Shown here piece by piece: positions 16,885 to 25,908 of a stretch of 64,000 bases of DNA. A program made the translations under genes and the position numbers. The DNA is taken from assembly GCA_965222315.1 (NCBI GenBank), contig OZ244951.1, forward strand, positions 1,736,001-1,800,000, written 5' to 3'. Below the pieces are notes generated by a model, which made no database searches, had not been told where the DNA came from, and saw nothing but the letters and a program-made list of their open reading frames with translations. The first letter of the stretch is position 1, and each line of letters starts with the position of its first letter. This DNA comes from JACKII01 sp965222315. GTDB taxonomy: Bacteria > Pseudomonadota > Alphaproteobacteria > Bin95.

Positions 16885-18126
16885 ATGCTGGCATTTTGCC
16901 AGCTCGCTGAACGTACCCGCCGAAGCCGAAAGCCGCACCGAGTGCCAGCCCCCTATGCCAGCGACCCAGCCCAAAGCCGTGGCCGCCTTGTACCGGAGCC
17001 GGAAGCCACCAACCGCTCGCCGTTTCAGCGCGATCGGGACCGCATTATCCACTCCAATGCTTTCCGGCGGCTGAAGCACAAGACACAGGTCTTTGTGTAT
17101 CATGAAGGGGACTATTACCGCACGCGCTTAACCCATTCGATCGAGGTGGCGCAGATCGCCCGCACCATCAGCCGCATGCTGGGCCTGAACGAGGATCTGG
17201 CGGAGGCGCTGGCGCTGGCCCACGACCTCGGCCACACCCCTTTCGGCCATGCTGGGGAGGACGCCCTGCACGAGATGCTGGCCGACGCCGGCGGCTTCGA
17301 CCACAACGCCCAGACATTGCGAATCCTGACCCGGCTGGAGCGCCGCTACGCCGAATTCGATGGCCTCAACCTGACCTGGGAAACATTGGAAGGGGTGGTC
17401 AAGCACAACGGCCCGCTGGCCGGCCCGAATGTTCCCTTGGGCGAGGACGGCAAGCCGAAGTCGGTGCCGGGCGGGATTCGGTCTTACGATGCGCGCCACG
17501 CCCTCGACCTCGACCACTATGCAAGTGCGGAAGCGCAGGTGGCCTCGCTCTCCGATGATATCGCTTACAACAACCACGACTTCGACGACGGCTTGCGGGC
17601 GGGACTGTTCGAACTGGACGACGTCGCGGAACTGCCCCTGATCGGTGACCTGCTGCGCGAGGTGCAGGCCAAATATCCGAAGCTCGACCGCCAGCGCACC
17701 ATCTATGAGACCATTCGCCGGATGATTGGGGCCATGGTCTACGACCTGGCAACCGAGAGCGGTCGGCTCTTGAAGGATTCGGGGGCGGAGAGCGCCGCGG
17801 GTATCCGCACCCTCGGCCGGCCCGCGGTGGCGTTTTCGCCCGCCATGCTCGCCGACCTGAACGCGCTCCGCGCATTCCTGAAGGAGCGCATGTACCGGCA
17901 TTACCTGGTCAACCGCATGGCGTCGAAGGCGAGGCGGATCGTGACGGACCTCTACCAGCAGTTCGTGGAGGAGCCCTCGATTTTGCCGACCGAATGGTAC
18001 GTTGAGAGCGGGCGCGGCGATCCGCAAAAGACACGGCGGGTGGTTGCCGACTATATAGCGGGGATGACCGACCGCTATGCGCTGCGCGAACACGAGCGCA
18101 TTTTTGACCGACACAGCCAGATTTAA
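16885..18126 (+). CDS. dgt: Deoxyguanosinetriphosphate triphosphohydrolase-like protein
   Basis: HD-domain enzyme that splits dNTPs into nucleoside and triphosphate. SPFQRDRDRIIHSNAFRRLKHKTQVF (about 45-70) and LAHDLGHTPFGH with His113-Asp114 give the metal site; His84 is the first HD histidine. The 413-residue length fits the alphaproteobacterial class. The start is uncertain: ATG 16885 was used, but GTG 16942 gives the family's usual beginning (PAPYASDPAQSRGR), and neither has a good ribosome site. argS follows after 9 bp, as in related genomes. Confidence 0.93.
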   Translation: MLAFCQLAERTRRSRKPHRVPAPYASDPAQSRGRLVPEPEATNRSPFQRDRDRIIHSNAFRRLKHKTQVFVYHEGDYYRTRLTHSIEVAQIARTISRMLGLNEDLAEALALAHDLGHTPFGHAGEDALHEMLADAGGFDHNAQTLRILTRLERRYAEFDGLNLTWETLEGVVKHNGPLAGPNVPLGEDGKPKSVPGGIRSYDARHALDLDHYASAEAQVASLSDDIAYNNHDFDDGLRAGLFELDDVAELPLIGDLLREVQAKYPKLDRQRTIYETIRRMIGAMVYDLATESGRLLKDSGAESAAGIRTLGRPAVAFSPAMLADLNALRAFLKERMYRHYLVNRMASKARRIVTDLYQQFVEEPSILPTEWYVESGRGDPQKTRRVVADYIAGMTDRYALREHERIFDRHSQI

Positions 18127-18135
18127 CGGGCCGAT

Positions 18136-19887
18136 ATGAACCCCTTCCGCGAATTTCTCGCCACGATTCAGGACATTCTCAGCGGCTGGAGCCGGGACGG
18201 CTCGCTGCCGGACGGCCTGCCCATCGACCGCATCACGGTGGAGCCGCCCCGCGACCCCACCCATGGCGACATGGCCTGCAACGCCGCCATGGTGCTGGCC
18301 AAACCGGCCAAGATGAAGCCCCGCGACCTGGCGGAGCGGCTGGCGGGCGCGCTCGCTGAATTGCCGGACGTGGTGAACGCTGAAGTGGCCGGGCCTGGTT
18401 TCCTGAACCTGAAACTGGCCGATTCCTATTGGCACGCCCGCGTTGGTGAAATTCTGACAGCAGGCACGGCTTACGGCGACGGCGATCTGGGGCAGGGGCA
18501 CCCGGTCAATGTGGAGTATGTCTCCGCCAACCCGACCGGCCCGATGCATATCGGCCACGCCCGCGGTGCGGTGGTCGGCGACGCGCTGGCGGCCTTGCTG
18601 GCCAAGGCTGGCTACGACGTTACGAAAGAGTACTACATCAACGATGCCGGCGCGCAGGTGGACGAACTCGCCCGCTCTGCTTTCCTCCGCTACCGGGAGG
18701 CTTTGGGCGAGGATATCGGCGAGATTCCCGCGGGCCTCTACCCCGGCGACTATTTGGTGCCGGTCGGCGAGGCGCTCGCCGCCTCGCATGGCGACGCGCT
18801 GAAAAGCCAGGATGAGAGCAATTGGCTGCCGGTCGTCCGCCGTTTCGCCATCGACGCCATGATGGACCTGATCCGCGCCGACCTTGCCGGTCTCGGCGTG
18901 ATGCATGACGTGTTCTCGTCGGAGCGCGAACTGGTCGAGGCGGGCGCGGTGGACAAGGCGCTTTCGACGCTGGAAGGCGCGGGCCTGATCTATGCCGGCG
19001 TCCTGGAGCCGCCCAAGGGCAAGCTGCCGGACGATTGGGAAGAGCGCCCGCAGACCCTGTTCCGGTCGAGCCAGTTCGGCGACGATACCGACCGCCCGGT
19101 GAAAAAGTCCGATGGTTCGTGGACTTACTTCGCCAGCGACGTAGCCTATCACCAGGACAAGGTGCGCCGCGGCGCCAAGACCCTGATTGACGTGTGGGGC
19201 GCGGACCACGGCGGCTACGTCAAACGCGTCGCTGCCTCCGTCAAGGCATTGACCAATGGCGAAGCGGAACTGGACGTGAAACTCTGCCAGTTGGTGCGCC
19301 TGATGCGTGAGGGCGAGCAGGTGCGCATGTCCAAGCGCTCCGGCGATTTCGTTACGCTCCGGGAACTGGTGGACGAAGTGGGCCGCGACGTGGTGCGCTT
19401 CATCATGCTGACCCGGAAGAATGACGCCCCGCTCGATTTCGACCTGGCGAAGGCGCTGGAGGAAAGTCGCGAGAATCCGGTTTTCTACGTGCAATACGCT
19501 CACGCCCGCGCCCATTCCGTCCTGCGTCATGCCACCGAAGCCTTCGGCGCGGAGGCCGTCACCGCCGCCGCTTTGGCCAAGGCCGACCTCTCCGGCCTGA
19601 CCGACGAGGACGAACTTGGCCTCATCAAAGTGCTGGCCAGTTGGCCGCGCATTGTGGAGCAGGCAGCGATTGCGCATGAACCGCACCGAATCGCGTTCTA
19701 TCTTGGAGAGGTCGCAGCCAGTTTCCATGCGCTCTGGAACAAGGGCCGTGACGACACCACCTTGAGGTTCATCCAGGCGGATGCGCCGGAAGTGACGAAG
19801 GCGCGCTTGGCGCTGGTATCTGCGATGGCCACAGTGGTCGCTTCGGGCCTCAATGTCATGGGGGTCGCGCCCAGGGAGAGTATGTAG
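18136..19887 (+). CDS. argS: Arginyl-tRNA synthetase
   Basis: Class I synthetase that charges tRNA-Arg, 583 residues. N-terminal Add-1 domain to about 110, then the HIGH-type ATP motif in SANPTGPMHIGHARGAVVGD (about 133-152), the second signature MSKRSGDF at about 400, and a C-terminal anticodon-binding helical domain (DALVERLHR equivalents around HALWN and KARLALV). The start ATG 18136 follows the dGTPase gene closely. Its TAG overlaps the GTG of the next gene, so the SPOR protein is translationally coupled to it. Confidence 0.97.
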   Translation: MNPFREFLATIQDILSGWSRDGSLPDGLPIDRITVEPPRDPTHGDMACNAAMVLAKPAKMKPRDLAERLAGALAELPDVVNAEVAGPGFLNLKLADSYWHARVGEILTAGTAYGDGDLGQGHPVNVEYVSANPTGPMHIGHARGAVVGDALAALLAKAGYDVTKEYYINDAGAQVDELARSAFLRYREALGEDIGEIPAGLYPGDYLVPVGEALAASHGDALKSQDESNWLPVVRRFAIDAMMDLIRADLAGLGVMHDVFSSERELVEAGAVDKALSTLEGAGLIYAGVLEPPKGKLPDDWEERPQTLFRSSQFGDDTDRPVKKSDGSWTYFASDVAYHQDKVRRGAKTLIDVWGADHGGYVKRVAASVKALTNGEAELDVKLCQLVRLMREGEQVRMSKRSGDFVTLRELVDEVGRDVVRFIMLTRKNDAPLDFDLAKALEESRENPVFYVQYAHARAHSVLRHATEAFGAEAVTAAALAKADLSGLTDEDELGLIKVLASWPRIVEQAAIAHEPHRIAFYLGEVAASFHALWNKGRDDTTLRFIQADAPEVTKARLALVSAMATVVASGLNVMGVAPRESM

Positions 19888-20684
19888 TGTCGAGCCAGAC
19901 CGAGACCCTGTTCCGCAACGACGATCCGGCCTACGAGCCGCAGGAGAGTTCTGCGGCGCGCTGGTTCCGCTGGTTCGTCTATGGCTTTGTCGGCCTGTGC
20001 GCCGCCGGCATCGCGGTCTGGGTGCTGACCGGCAGCCCGGACAAGTCCATTCCGACGATCAAGGGGCCATCCTCCCCTGATCGCGCAGCCGCGACGGATG
20101 ACCCGGCCCGTGTGCCCCATCAAGACCAGCCGATCTATGAACGCCTCTCCGCAGGCAGCAACCCCGACCGCGGAAAGGAATTGCTGCCTCCTGCCGAGCA
20201 GCCCATGACCCGCGATCAGTTGAATGCCACCATCGCGGCGCAACAGGGCGGAGGCACCGAATCGCCACCCGCTACCACCGCCCCGGCGCCGGTAACCAAT
20301 CCGCCGGACGCAGATGCGCAGGGCACGGATACGCCGGTCGCTTCCCTGCCGCCATCCGGGAACGATCCCGCGACCCAAGCACCAGTGGCCCGCAATGCAC
20401 CGCCCGCGGTCACCAAGGATCCCAATCCCGCTGCCCCGGCCTATCACGTCCAGATTGCTTCGGTCGCGAACGAGGACCAGGCAAAGGCTGAATGGGCGCG
20501 GATCAGCAGCCGCCATCCGGACCTGCTCGGCCGGTTGCAGGGCTTCTACCCGGAATTCACCAACAGCCGCGGCAACACCTACACCCGTGTGCAGGGCGGC
20601 CCGCTGGTGGACAAGGCGCTGGCGGAACTGCTGTGCAGCCAGTTGAAGGCGCGAAAGGTCGATTGCTTTGTCATCGAACCCTAG
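19887..20684 (+). CDS. SPOR-domain envelope protein
   Basis: A 265-residue bitopic inner-membrane protein, probably binding denuded septal peptidoglycan. A transmembrane helix at about 28-48 (FRWFVYGFVGLCAAGIAVWVL) is preceded by a short cytoplasmic arm; then a proline/alanine-rich periplasmic linker (about 60-180); then a SPOR domain (YHVQIASVANEDQAKAEWARI to LVDKALAELLCSQLKARKVDCFVIEP). GTG 19887 overlaps the argS stop. The position between argS and nagZ is the standard alphaproteobacterial one. Confidence 0.92.
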   Translation: MSSQTETLFRNDDPAYEPQESSAARWFRWFVYGFVGLCAAGIAVWVLTGSPDKSIPTIKGPSSPDRAAATDDPARVPHQDQPIYERLSAGSNPDRGKELLPPAEQPMTRDQLNATIAAQQGGGTESPPATTAPAPVTNPPDADAQGTDTPVASLPPSGNDPATQAPVARNAPPAVTKDPNPAAPAYHVQIASVANEDQAKAEWARISSRHPDLLGRLQGFYPEFTNSRGNTYTRVQGGPLVDKALAELLCSQLKARKVDCFVIEP

Positions 20685-21675
20685 GGCCTGCCTGTTCGGG
20701 CTATCGGGCCTTGGGTTGACTGCCAATGAGCGCGCCTTTTTCGCCGAAAGCCAGCCCCTGGGCTTTATCCTTTTCGCCCGAAATATCGAGACCCCGTCTC
20801 AGGTCCGCGCGCTGGTGGATGCCCTGCGCGCCTGCGTCGGCAGGCCCGACGCTCCCATTCTGATCGATCAGGAAGGCGGCCGCGTCGCCCGCCTGAAGCC
20901 GCCCCAGTGGCACAAGCTGCCGCCTGCCGCTCACATTGCGGCCCTGCCACTGGAGCAAGCGGCGGAGGCCGCATGGCTTGCCGGACGGATCATTGCGGCG
21001 GATGTTGCCTCCCTTGGCATCGACGTTGCCTGCGCTCCCGTTCTGGACGTGATACAGCTGGACGTGGCGACTGATGTAATCGGCGACCGGTCCTATGGCA
21101 GCGACCCGGCGCTCGTTGCGCGGCTCGGCCAGGCCATGGCGGAGGGGCTGCTGGCGGGTGGCGTGCTGCCGGTCGCAAAGCACGTTCCCGGCCACGGCCG
21201 CGCGCAGGTGGACAGCCACCACGCCTTGCCAAGGGTGAGCCAGCCGCTGGCCGAACTGGAAGCAACAGACTTTGCCTCGTTCCGCGCATTGCACGGCCTG
21301 CCCATCGGCATGACCGCGCATATCGTGTTCGACGCCATCGACCCCAGCCTCCCCGCTACCCAGTCGCCGCGTCTGATTGCGGCGATCATCCGCGGCTCCA
21401 TCGGCTTTGACGGCTTCCTGCTGTCGGACGATGTGTGCATGCAGGCGCTTACCGGCTCGGTCGGCGACCGGACCAAAAAGGCGCTGGCGGCAGGCTGCGA
21501 CGCCGTCCTGCACTGCAACGGCAAACTGAGTGAAATGCGGGATGTCGCTGCCGCTTCGCCATATCTGACGGGCAAAGCCTGGGATCGCTGGCAGCGGATA
21601 GACCGCCCGCCGGCGCAATCATTTGACCTTGCTGACGGGGTGGCGCGTCTCGCCGCCCTGCTGCCGCAAGCCTAA
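20668..21675 (+). CDS. nagZ: Beta-N-acetylhexosaminidase
   Basis: Glycoside hydrolase family 3 enzyme that removes N-acetylglucosamine from peptidoglycan fragments in recycling, cytoplasmic. LIDQEGGRVARL (about 69-80), VAKHVPGHGRAQVDSHHALP (about 170-189) and LLSDDVCMQAL (about 250-260) are the family blocks; the histidine and aspartate of the flexible loop lie in the second. A TTG start at 20668 is read inside the end of the SPOR gene (17-base overlap). 335 residues, normal length. Confidence 0.92.
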   Translation: MSSNPRACLFGLSGLGLTANERAFFAESQPLGFILFARNIETPSQVRALVDALRACVGRPDAPILIDQEGGRVARLKPPQWHKLPPAAHIAALPLEQAAEAAWLAGRIIAADVASLGIDVACAPVLDVIQLDVATDVIGDRSYGSDPALVARLGQAMAEGLLAGGVLPVAKHVPGHGRAQVDSHHALPRVSQPLAELEATDFASFRALHGLPIGMTAHIVFDAIDPSLPATQSPRLIAAIIRGSIGFDGFLLSDDVCMQALTGSVGDRTKKALAAGCDAVLHCNGKLSEMRDVAAASPYLTGKAWDRWQRIDRPPAQSFDLADGVARLAALLPQA

Positions 21676-21684
21676 GGGAGCCCA

Positions 21685-22368
21685 ATGGGCGATTTAGCGC
21701 AAACGACCTACCTGATCTCGATCTGGGCCATTCCGGTGCTGATCGCCATCACCTTCCACGAGGCCGCACACGGCTGGGCTGCCTGGAGGCTGGGCGACCC
21801 GACGGCAAAGATGCAGGGCCGCGTCACCTTCAACCCGATCAAGCATGTGGACCCGGTGGGCACGCTGATGATCCCAGGCATGTTGCTGATGATGGGCGCG
21901 CCCTTTCTGTTTGGCTATGCAAAGCCGGTGCCGGTCGCCTTCTGGCGGCTCGGCAGTCCCCGGCGCGATATGGTCCTGGTCGCGGCAGCGGGACCGGGCA
22001 TCAACATTCTGCTGGCCTGCGCCTCTGCACTTCTCATCAACATTTTGCCGGTTGTCCCGGGCGATATGCAGATTTGGCTGGCCGCCGTCCTGGAGAAATC
22101 CATTCTCATCAATCTGGTGCTCGCAACTTTTAACATGCTGCCGATCCCGCCGTTGGATGGTGGCCGCATCGCCGTCGGCCTGCTGCCTGAGGCCCTGGCC
22201 CGTCCGCTTGCGCAGATGGAGCGCTATGGCTTTTTCATCGTCCTGGGGCTGATCTTTTTGCTACCCATGCTGGGACGGGAGATCGGCATGGACCTGAACT
22301 TCATCTGGCACGCCATTAGTTTCGTTGTTAATGCGTTGGGCCAAGCCATCCTGACCGTGTTCACGTAA
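21685..22368 (+). CDS. Site-2 protease family (M50) membrane metalloprotease
   Basis: A 227-residue membrane protease with about five helices. FHEAAHGWAAWRLGDPTA has the zinc motif HExxH (His25, Glu26, His29), and NMLPIPPLDGGRI (about 152-164) has the third ligand Asp. It lacks the PDZ domain of RseP, so it belongs to the small Rv2869c/YwhC-like group, whose substrates are largely unknown. The place between nagZ and scpA is conserved in relatives, which suggests a constitutive envelope role. Confidence 0.9.
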   Translation: MGDLAQTTYLISIWAIPVLIAITFHEAAHGWAAWRLGDPTAKMQGRVTFNPIKHVDPVGTLMIPGMLLMMGAPFLFGYAKPVPVAFWRLGSPRRDMVLVAAAGPGINILLACASALLINILPVVPGDMQIWLAAVLEKSILINLVLATFNMLPIPPLDGGRIAVGLLPEALARPLAQMERYGFFIVLGLIFLLPMLGREIGMDLNFIWHAISFVVNALGQAILTVFT

Positions 22369-22380
22369 TGGAGTAGCAGG

Positions 22381-23157
22381 GTGTCGGAAGAGCTGGTCCT
22401 CGATCTGAACGGCTACGAAGGTCCCATCGACCTGTTGCTGAGCTTGGCGCGGGACCGCAAGATCGACCTGACTGCCATCTCCGTCTCCGCGCTCGCCGAT
22501 CAGTACCTGGCCTTCATCGCCAGCGCCAAAGACGCGCGGCTGGAGATTGCCGCCGAGTATCTGGTGATGGCCGCCTGGCTTGCCTACCTGAAGTCGCGGA
22601 TGTTGCTGCCGAGGGAGGAACCGCATGGCGACCAGCCATCTGCCGAGCAGATGGCCGCGGCCCTTGCCGAGCAAATGCGCCGTCTGGAAGCCATGCAGCA
22701 GGCGGCCCGCATGTTGATGGCCCTGCCAAGGCTCGGGCGCGACTGGCTCCGCCGCGGCCAGCCGGAAGGGCTTCCGGTGCAGCGAGATATCGACTGGGAG
22801 CCGGACCTCGTCAGCCTGATGAAAACCTACGGCGCCATCACCGCAAAACGCACGCCGGAAGCGGTCTTGACCATCGATCCTGGCCTGCTGACCTCTGTCG
22901 AAGATGCGCTCGCGCGGCTGGAGAGCATCGTCGGTTCGCTGCCGGTCTGGCAGGATTTGCAGGACTTTCTGCCCCGCGATCTGAAGCCCGGCATTCAGCA
23001 GCGCTCCGCCATGGCCGCGACCTTCGTTGCCGGGTTGGAAATGGCCAAGGCTGGCAAGGTGCGTCTGCATCAGGAAGAAACCTACGGCCGCCTGTTCATT
23101 GCGCCCCGCAGCGCCAGCGATCGCGCCGGTCAGAACGAGGAGCCTGGCGATGGATAG
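22381..23157 (+). CDS. scpA: Segregation and condensation protein A
   Basis: Kleisin subunit of the Smc-ScpAB complex that shapes and segregates the chromosome. At 258 residues it shows LVLDLNGYEGPIDLLLSLARDRKIDL (N-terminal Smc-neck-binding helix, about 4-29), LAAEYLVMAAWLAYLKSRMLLP-like helix (about 58-78) and a C-terminal winged helix for the Smc cap (FVAGLEMAKAGKVRLHQEETYGRLFI). GTG is the start; a GAGTAGCAGG ribosome site precedes it. scpB starts 6 bp after its stop. Confidence 0.94.
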   Translation: MSEELVLDLNGYEGPIDLLLSLARDRKIDLTAISVSALADQYLAFIASAKDARLEIAAEYLVMAAWLAYLKSRMLLPREEPHGDQPSAEQMAAALAEQMRRLEAMQQAARMLMALPRLGRDWLRRGQPEGLPVQRDIDWEPDLVSLMKTYGAITAKRTPEAVLTIDPGLLTSVEDALARLESIVGSLPVWQDLQDFLPRDLKPGIQQRSAMAATFVAGLEMAKAGKVRLHQEETYGRLFIAPRSASDRAGQNEEPGDG

Positions 23158-23162
23158 TTCCG

Positions 23163-23765
23163 ATGGATGATTTTCTCGAAGCAGTCCGCCTGACCGAAGC
23201 CCTGCTGTTCGCGGCAGAGGAGCCATTGAGCGAAACTCAGATTGCAGAGCGCTTGCCGCCAAACGTAAAGGCGTCGGCCGTGATGGAGCGTTTGCAACTG
23301 GACTATGCGGGCAGGGGGGTGGAGCCGGTGTTGGCCGGGGGACGCTGGACCTTCCGCACCGCGCCCGACCTCGCCAGTTCTCTGGCGCTGAAGAAACAGG
23401 AGGTGCGCCGCCTCTCCCGCGCCATGGAAGAAACACTCGCCATTGTCGCCTACCACCAGCCCGTTACCCGGCCGGAGATCGAAGCGATCCGGGGTGTGTC
23501 GCTCAGCCGCGGTACTTTAGACGCATTGCTGGATACTGGCTGGGTTCGCCCTGGACCGCGTAAGGAAGTACCGGGACGTCCGCTCACCTGGCTAACGACG
23601 CCTGCCTTTATGGAGGCCTTCGGGCTGGCGAAAATCGGCGATTTGCCGGGCATTGACGAGCTTCGGGCCGCCGGATTGCTGGAAACCGCCCCCATGCTCG
23701 ACCTGCCGCCGCCCACGGAGAATGCAGACCAGCAGGAGGTTGACGGGGACGCTAACGAGCGGTGA
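23163..23765 (+). CDS. scpB: Segregation and condensation protein B
   Basis: Partner that dimerises and binds the middle of ScpA. The 200-residue protein has two winged helices; AMEETLAIVAYHQPVTRPEIEAIRGVS (about 82-108) and the loop GRPLTWLTTPAFMEAFGL are family hallmarks. The tail after about 175 is acidic and disordered. Immediate coupling with scpA is normal. It ends the scpA-scpB unit; the next gene starts 110 bp later. Confidence 0.94.
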   Translation: MDDFLEAVRLTEALLFAAEEPLSETQIAERLPPNVKASAVMERLQLDYAGRGVEPVLAGGRWTFRTAPDLASSLALKKQEVRRLSRAMEETLAIVAYHQPVTRPEIEAIRGVSLSRGTLDALLDTGWVRPGPRKEVPGRPLTWLTTPAFMEAFGLAKIGDLPGIDELRAAGLLETAPMLDLPPPTENADQQEVDGDANER

Positions 23766-23789
23766 AGATCGCACCCGGCAAATTGTTTC

Positions 23790-23814
23790 ATTGCGATTGA
23801 GAATGGTTTGCAAT
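23790..23814 (+). promoter_or_regulatory. Possible Fur-type iron operator
   Basis: ATTGC ... GATTGAGAATGGTTT ... GCAAT: inverted ATTGC/GCAAT ends around a TGAGAATGG core that resembles half of a Fur box. It lies 62 bp before the FbpC-type ATPase gene, whose family handles ferric iron, so the context agrees. Weak, sequence-by-eye evidence only. Confidence 0.35.
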
Positions 23815-23875
23815 ATCTATATGAGATAGTATCGTTGCCTACAACAAGCCCCGAACGCGTGAGCATTCGACCCGT

Positions 23876-25003
23876 ATGAGCTTTTCACTATCCTTGCCTC
23901 GGCCACTGACCGCCAGGAAAGACGCCGCTGCTGCTTCCGGCGCGGGGGTGGAACTGCATCAGGTGAGTCTGGCATATCCCAGCCCTCGCGCGAAGAGCGC
24001 CGCTGGGGTGCATGGTATCGACCTCACGGTCGCCAAGGGCGAGATTGTGGCGCTGCTCGGGCCGTCCGGCTGCGGCAAGACCACGACATTGCGCCTGATC
24101 GCTGGTTTGGAGCGGCCCGATACCGGCACGGTCAGCCTGCGCGGCGAGCCGGTGAGCGGCGAGGGTCGGTTCGTTCCGGCAGAGCGGCGCGAAATCGGCT
24201 TTATGTTTCAAGATTTTGCCCTGTTCCCGCACCTGACGATTTTGGAAAATGTGGCTTTTGGCCTGAAGCGCCTGCGCAGCGCCGCTCGCAAGGAACGGGC
24301 GCTCGCGATGCTGGCGGAGGTTGGACTCGCCGACCGTGCCGGCGATTATCCGGATAAACTTTCCGGCGGCCAGCGGCAGCGCGTGGCCCTGGCCCGCGCC
24401 CTGGCGCCCGCCCCCAGCATCATGCTGCTGGACGAGCCATTTTCCGGCCTTGACGCTGGTCTCCGCCAGAGCCTGCGTGCTGATACGGTGCATGCGTTGC
24501 GCCGCGCCGGGTGCTCTGCCGTGATGGTGACGCACGATCCGGAAGAAGCCATGTTCATGGCCGACCGTGTTGCGCTGATGAAGGATGGCCGGATCGAGCA
24601 GGTCGGCACCCCGGCGGAGCTCTATAACCATCCGGCCAGTCCCTTCGTCGCCGCCTTCTTCGGTGAAGTGAACCGCTTCGCCACTGTTGTGCAGAATGGC
24701 GAGTGCTGGACACCTGCCGGTGTGGTCGAAGCGCCGGGCCTCCCGTCCGGTACGCCGGTGGAAATCATCGTCCGGCCGGAAGAGCTTGAGGTGAAATACG
24801 GCCCTGGTTTCTGTGGCCGGTGCAACAACGGCTCCATCGCGCTGCGGCGCTCACTGGGCCGTTCGACCCTCTACCGCCTCAGTGTGGATGACGGCGCGGT
24901 GCAATTGACCGCACGCGGGTCGCAGCATGATAGCCTGGCGGAAGGCGACGAGGTTAACGTATCGGTACCGCCCGGTGCGGCCATGGTTTTCGCCCGCGCG
25001 TAA
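23876..25003 (+). CDS. fbpC: FbpC-type ferric iron ABC transporter ATP-binding protein
   Basis: Energises uptake by an ABC importer at the inner membrane. 375 residues. Walker A GPSGCGKTT at 62-70, Q-loop in FMFQDFALFPHL, signature LSGGQRQR at about 161-168, Walker B IMLLDEP at about 181-187, and H-loop VTHDPEEAMFMADR. GRFVPAERREIGF and FVAAFFGEVNR match the FbpC subgroup, and a C-terminal TOBE-like regulatory part follows from about 265. No permease or binding protein is adjacent, so partners must lie elsewhere. A Fur-like site lies just upstream. Confidence 0.85.
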   Translation: MSFSLSLPRPLTARKDAAAASGAGVELHQVSLAYPSPRAKSAAGVHGIDLTVAKGEIVALLGPSGCGKTTTLRLIAGLERPDTGTVSLRGEPVSGEGRFVPAERREIGFMFQDFALFPHLTILENVAFGLKRLRSAARKERALAMLAEVGLADRAGDYPDKLSGGQRQRVALARALAPAPSIMLLDEPFSGLDAGLRQSLRADTVHALRRAGCSAVMVTHDPEEAMFMADRVALMKDGRIEQVGTPAELYNHPASPFVAAFFGEVNRFATVVQNGECWTPAGVVEAPGLPSGTPVEIIVRPEELEVKYGPGFCGRCNNGSIALRRSLGRSTLYRLSVDDGAVQLTARGSQHDSLAEGDEVNVSVPPGAAMVFARA

Positions 25004-25095
25004 GTAGCCCTTTTGTCTGCGTTGCTCCACCGCATCCTTTCTGCGATAACGCGGTCGCGTTAAAACCTATACCGTAAGCCTGAAGGAGCGGTCCC

Positions 25096-25332
25096 ATGGG
25101 GATCAGCATTTGGCAGATACTGATTGTTGTCCTGATCGTCGTCGTTCTGTTCGGCGCTGGGCGGATACCCCGTCTGATGGGCGATATGGCCAAGGGCATC
25201 AAAAGCTTTAAGGCCGGGATGAAGGACGACGAGACCGTGGACGATGCCGCGGCCAAGCCGGCGGCTCGGGTCGAGGATTCCACGTCTCAGGCCTCCACTG
25301 AGCATCAAGACGATAAGGCTAAGTCCTCTTAG
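25096..25332 (+). CDS. tatA: Sec-independent translocase subunit TatA
   Basis: Forms the membrane-thinning assembly that lets folded proteins cross the inner membrane. 78 residues: transmembrane helix (WQILIVVLIVVVLFG) at 6-20, the FGAGRIP hinge, and an amphipathic helix (RLMGDMAKGIKSFKAGM), then an acidic disordered tail. The gene starts the usual tatA-tatB-tatC order and is 36 bp from tatB. Confidence 0.95.
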   Translation: MGISIWQILIVVLIVVVLFGAGRIPRLMGDMAKGIKSFKAGMKDDETVDDAAAKPAARVEDSTSQASTEHQDDKAKSS

Positions 25333-25368
25333 CTCCTCCGGCTGCTCGCTTGATAGGGCGGAACCGCG

Positions 25369-25908
25369 ATGCTTGATTTCGGCTGGACCGAATTGTTGGT
25401 AATTGGTGTAGTTGCGCTGATCGTTATCGGTCCGCGCGATCTGCCGTTGGCATTGCATACGTTTGGCAAGTATGTGGCCAAGCTTAAGTCTATGGCCCGG
25501 GAGTTCCAGAGCAGTGTCGACGACATAGCCCGTCAGCACGAACTCAAAGAACTGCAGGAAGGCATCAACAAGTTTTCCTCGCCCGAACAGGCGATAGAGA
25601 ACTACGTCTCGGGCCTGGAGAAGAAGGGCGCAAAGCCTGCCGCTGCCGATGATGAATCTGCAGCCAAGACGAACCTGACCGGCGAAGAAGAACCGGAAGG
25701 CGTGAAGGACTGGAGCGCCGAATCGGCGGAGATCGCCTCCCCAGCCGCGAAGGCTGTTGCCGACGATACCGCCGGTGAACCGCCGCTACCGCTTGAGACG
25801 GCTAGTGGCGATACGGTGGAAAAGGCTGAAGGTGAGGAGCCGGAATTGCCGCTAGGCAGCAACGTAGCATCAAAGCAGCCCAAGCCGGACGGCACGGTCT
25901 CATCATGA
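25369..25908 (+). CDS. tatB: Sec-independent translocase subunit TatB
   Basis: Works with TatC in the receptor complex for twin-arginine signal peptides. 179 residues. MLDFGWTELLVIGVVALIVIGPRDLPLALHTFG gives the transmembrane helix and hinge with the Pro, and the long amphipathic helix runs to about 65. The long acidic tail is of low complexity and typical of alphaproteobacterial TatB. Its stop overlaps the tatC start by 4 bp. Confidence 0.95.
   Translation: MLDFGWTELLVIGVVALIVIGPRDLPLALHTFGKYVAKLKSMAREFQSSVDDIARQHELKELQEGINKFSSPEQAIENYVSGLEKKGAKPAAADDESAAKTNLTGEEEPEGVKDWSAESAEIASPAAKAVADDTAGEPPLPLETASGDTVEKAEGEEPELPLGSNVASKQPKPDGTVSS

Noticed and set aside
17128..19728. Very long antisense open frame opposite dgt and argS
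   Set aside because: It mirrors the codon bias of two clear genes on the plus strand; composition is His/Gln/Gly-rich with no family motif.
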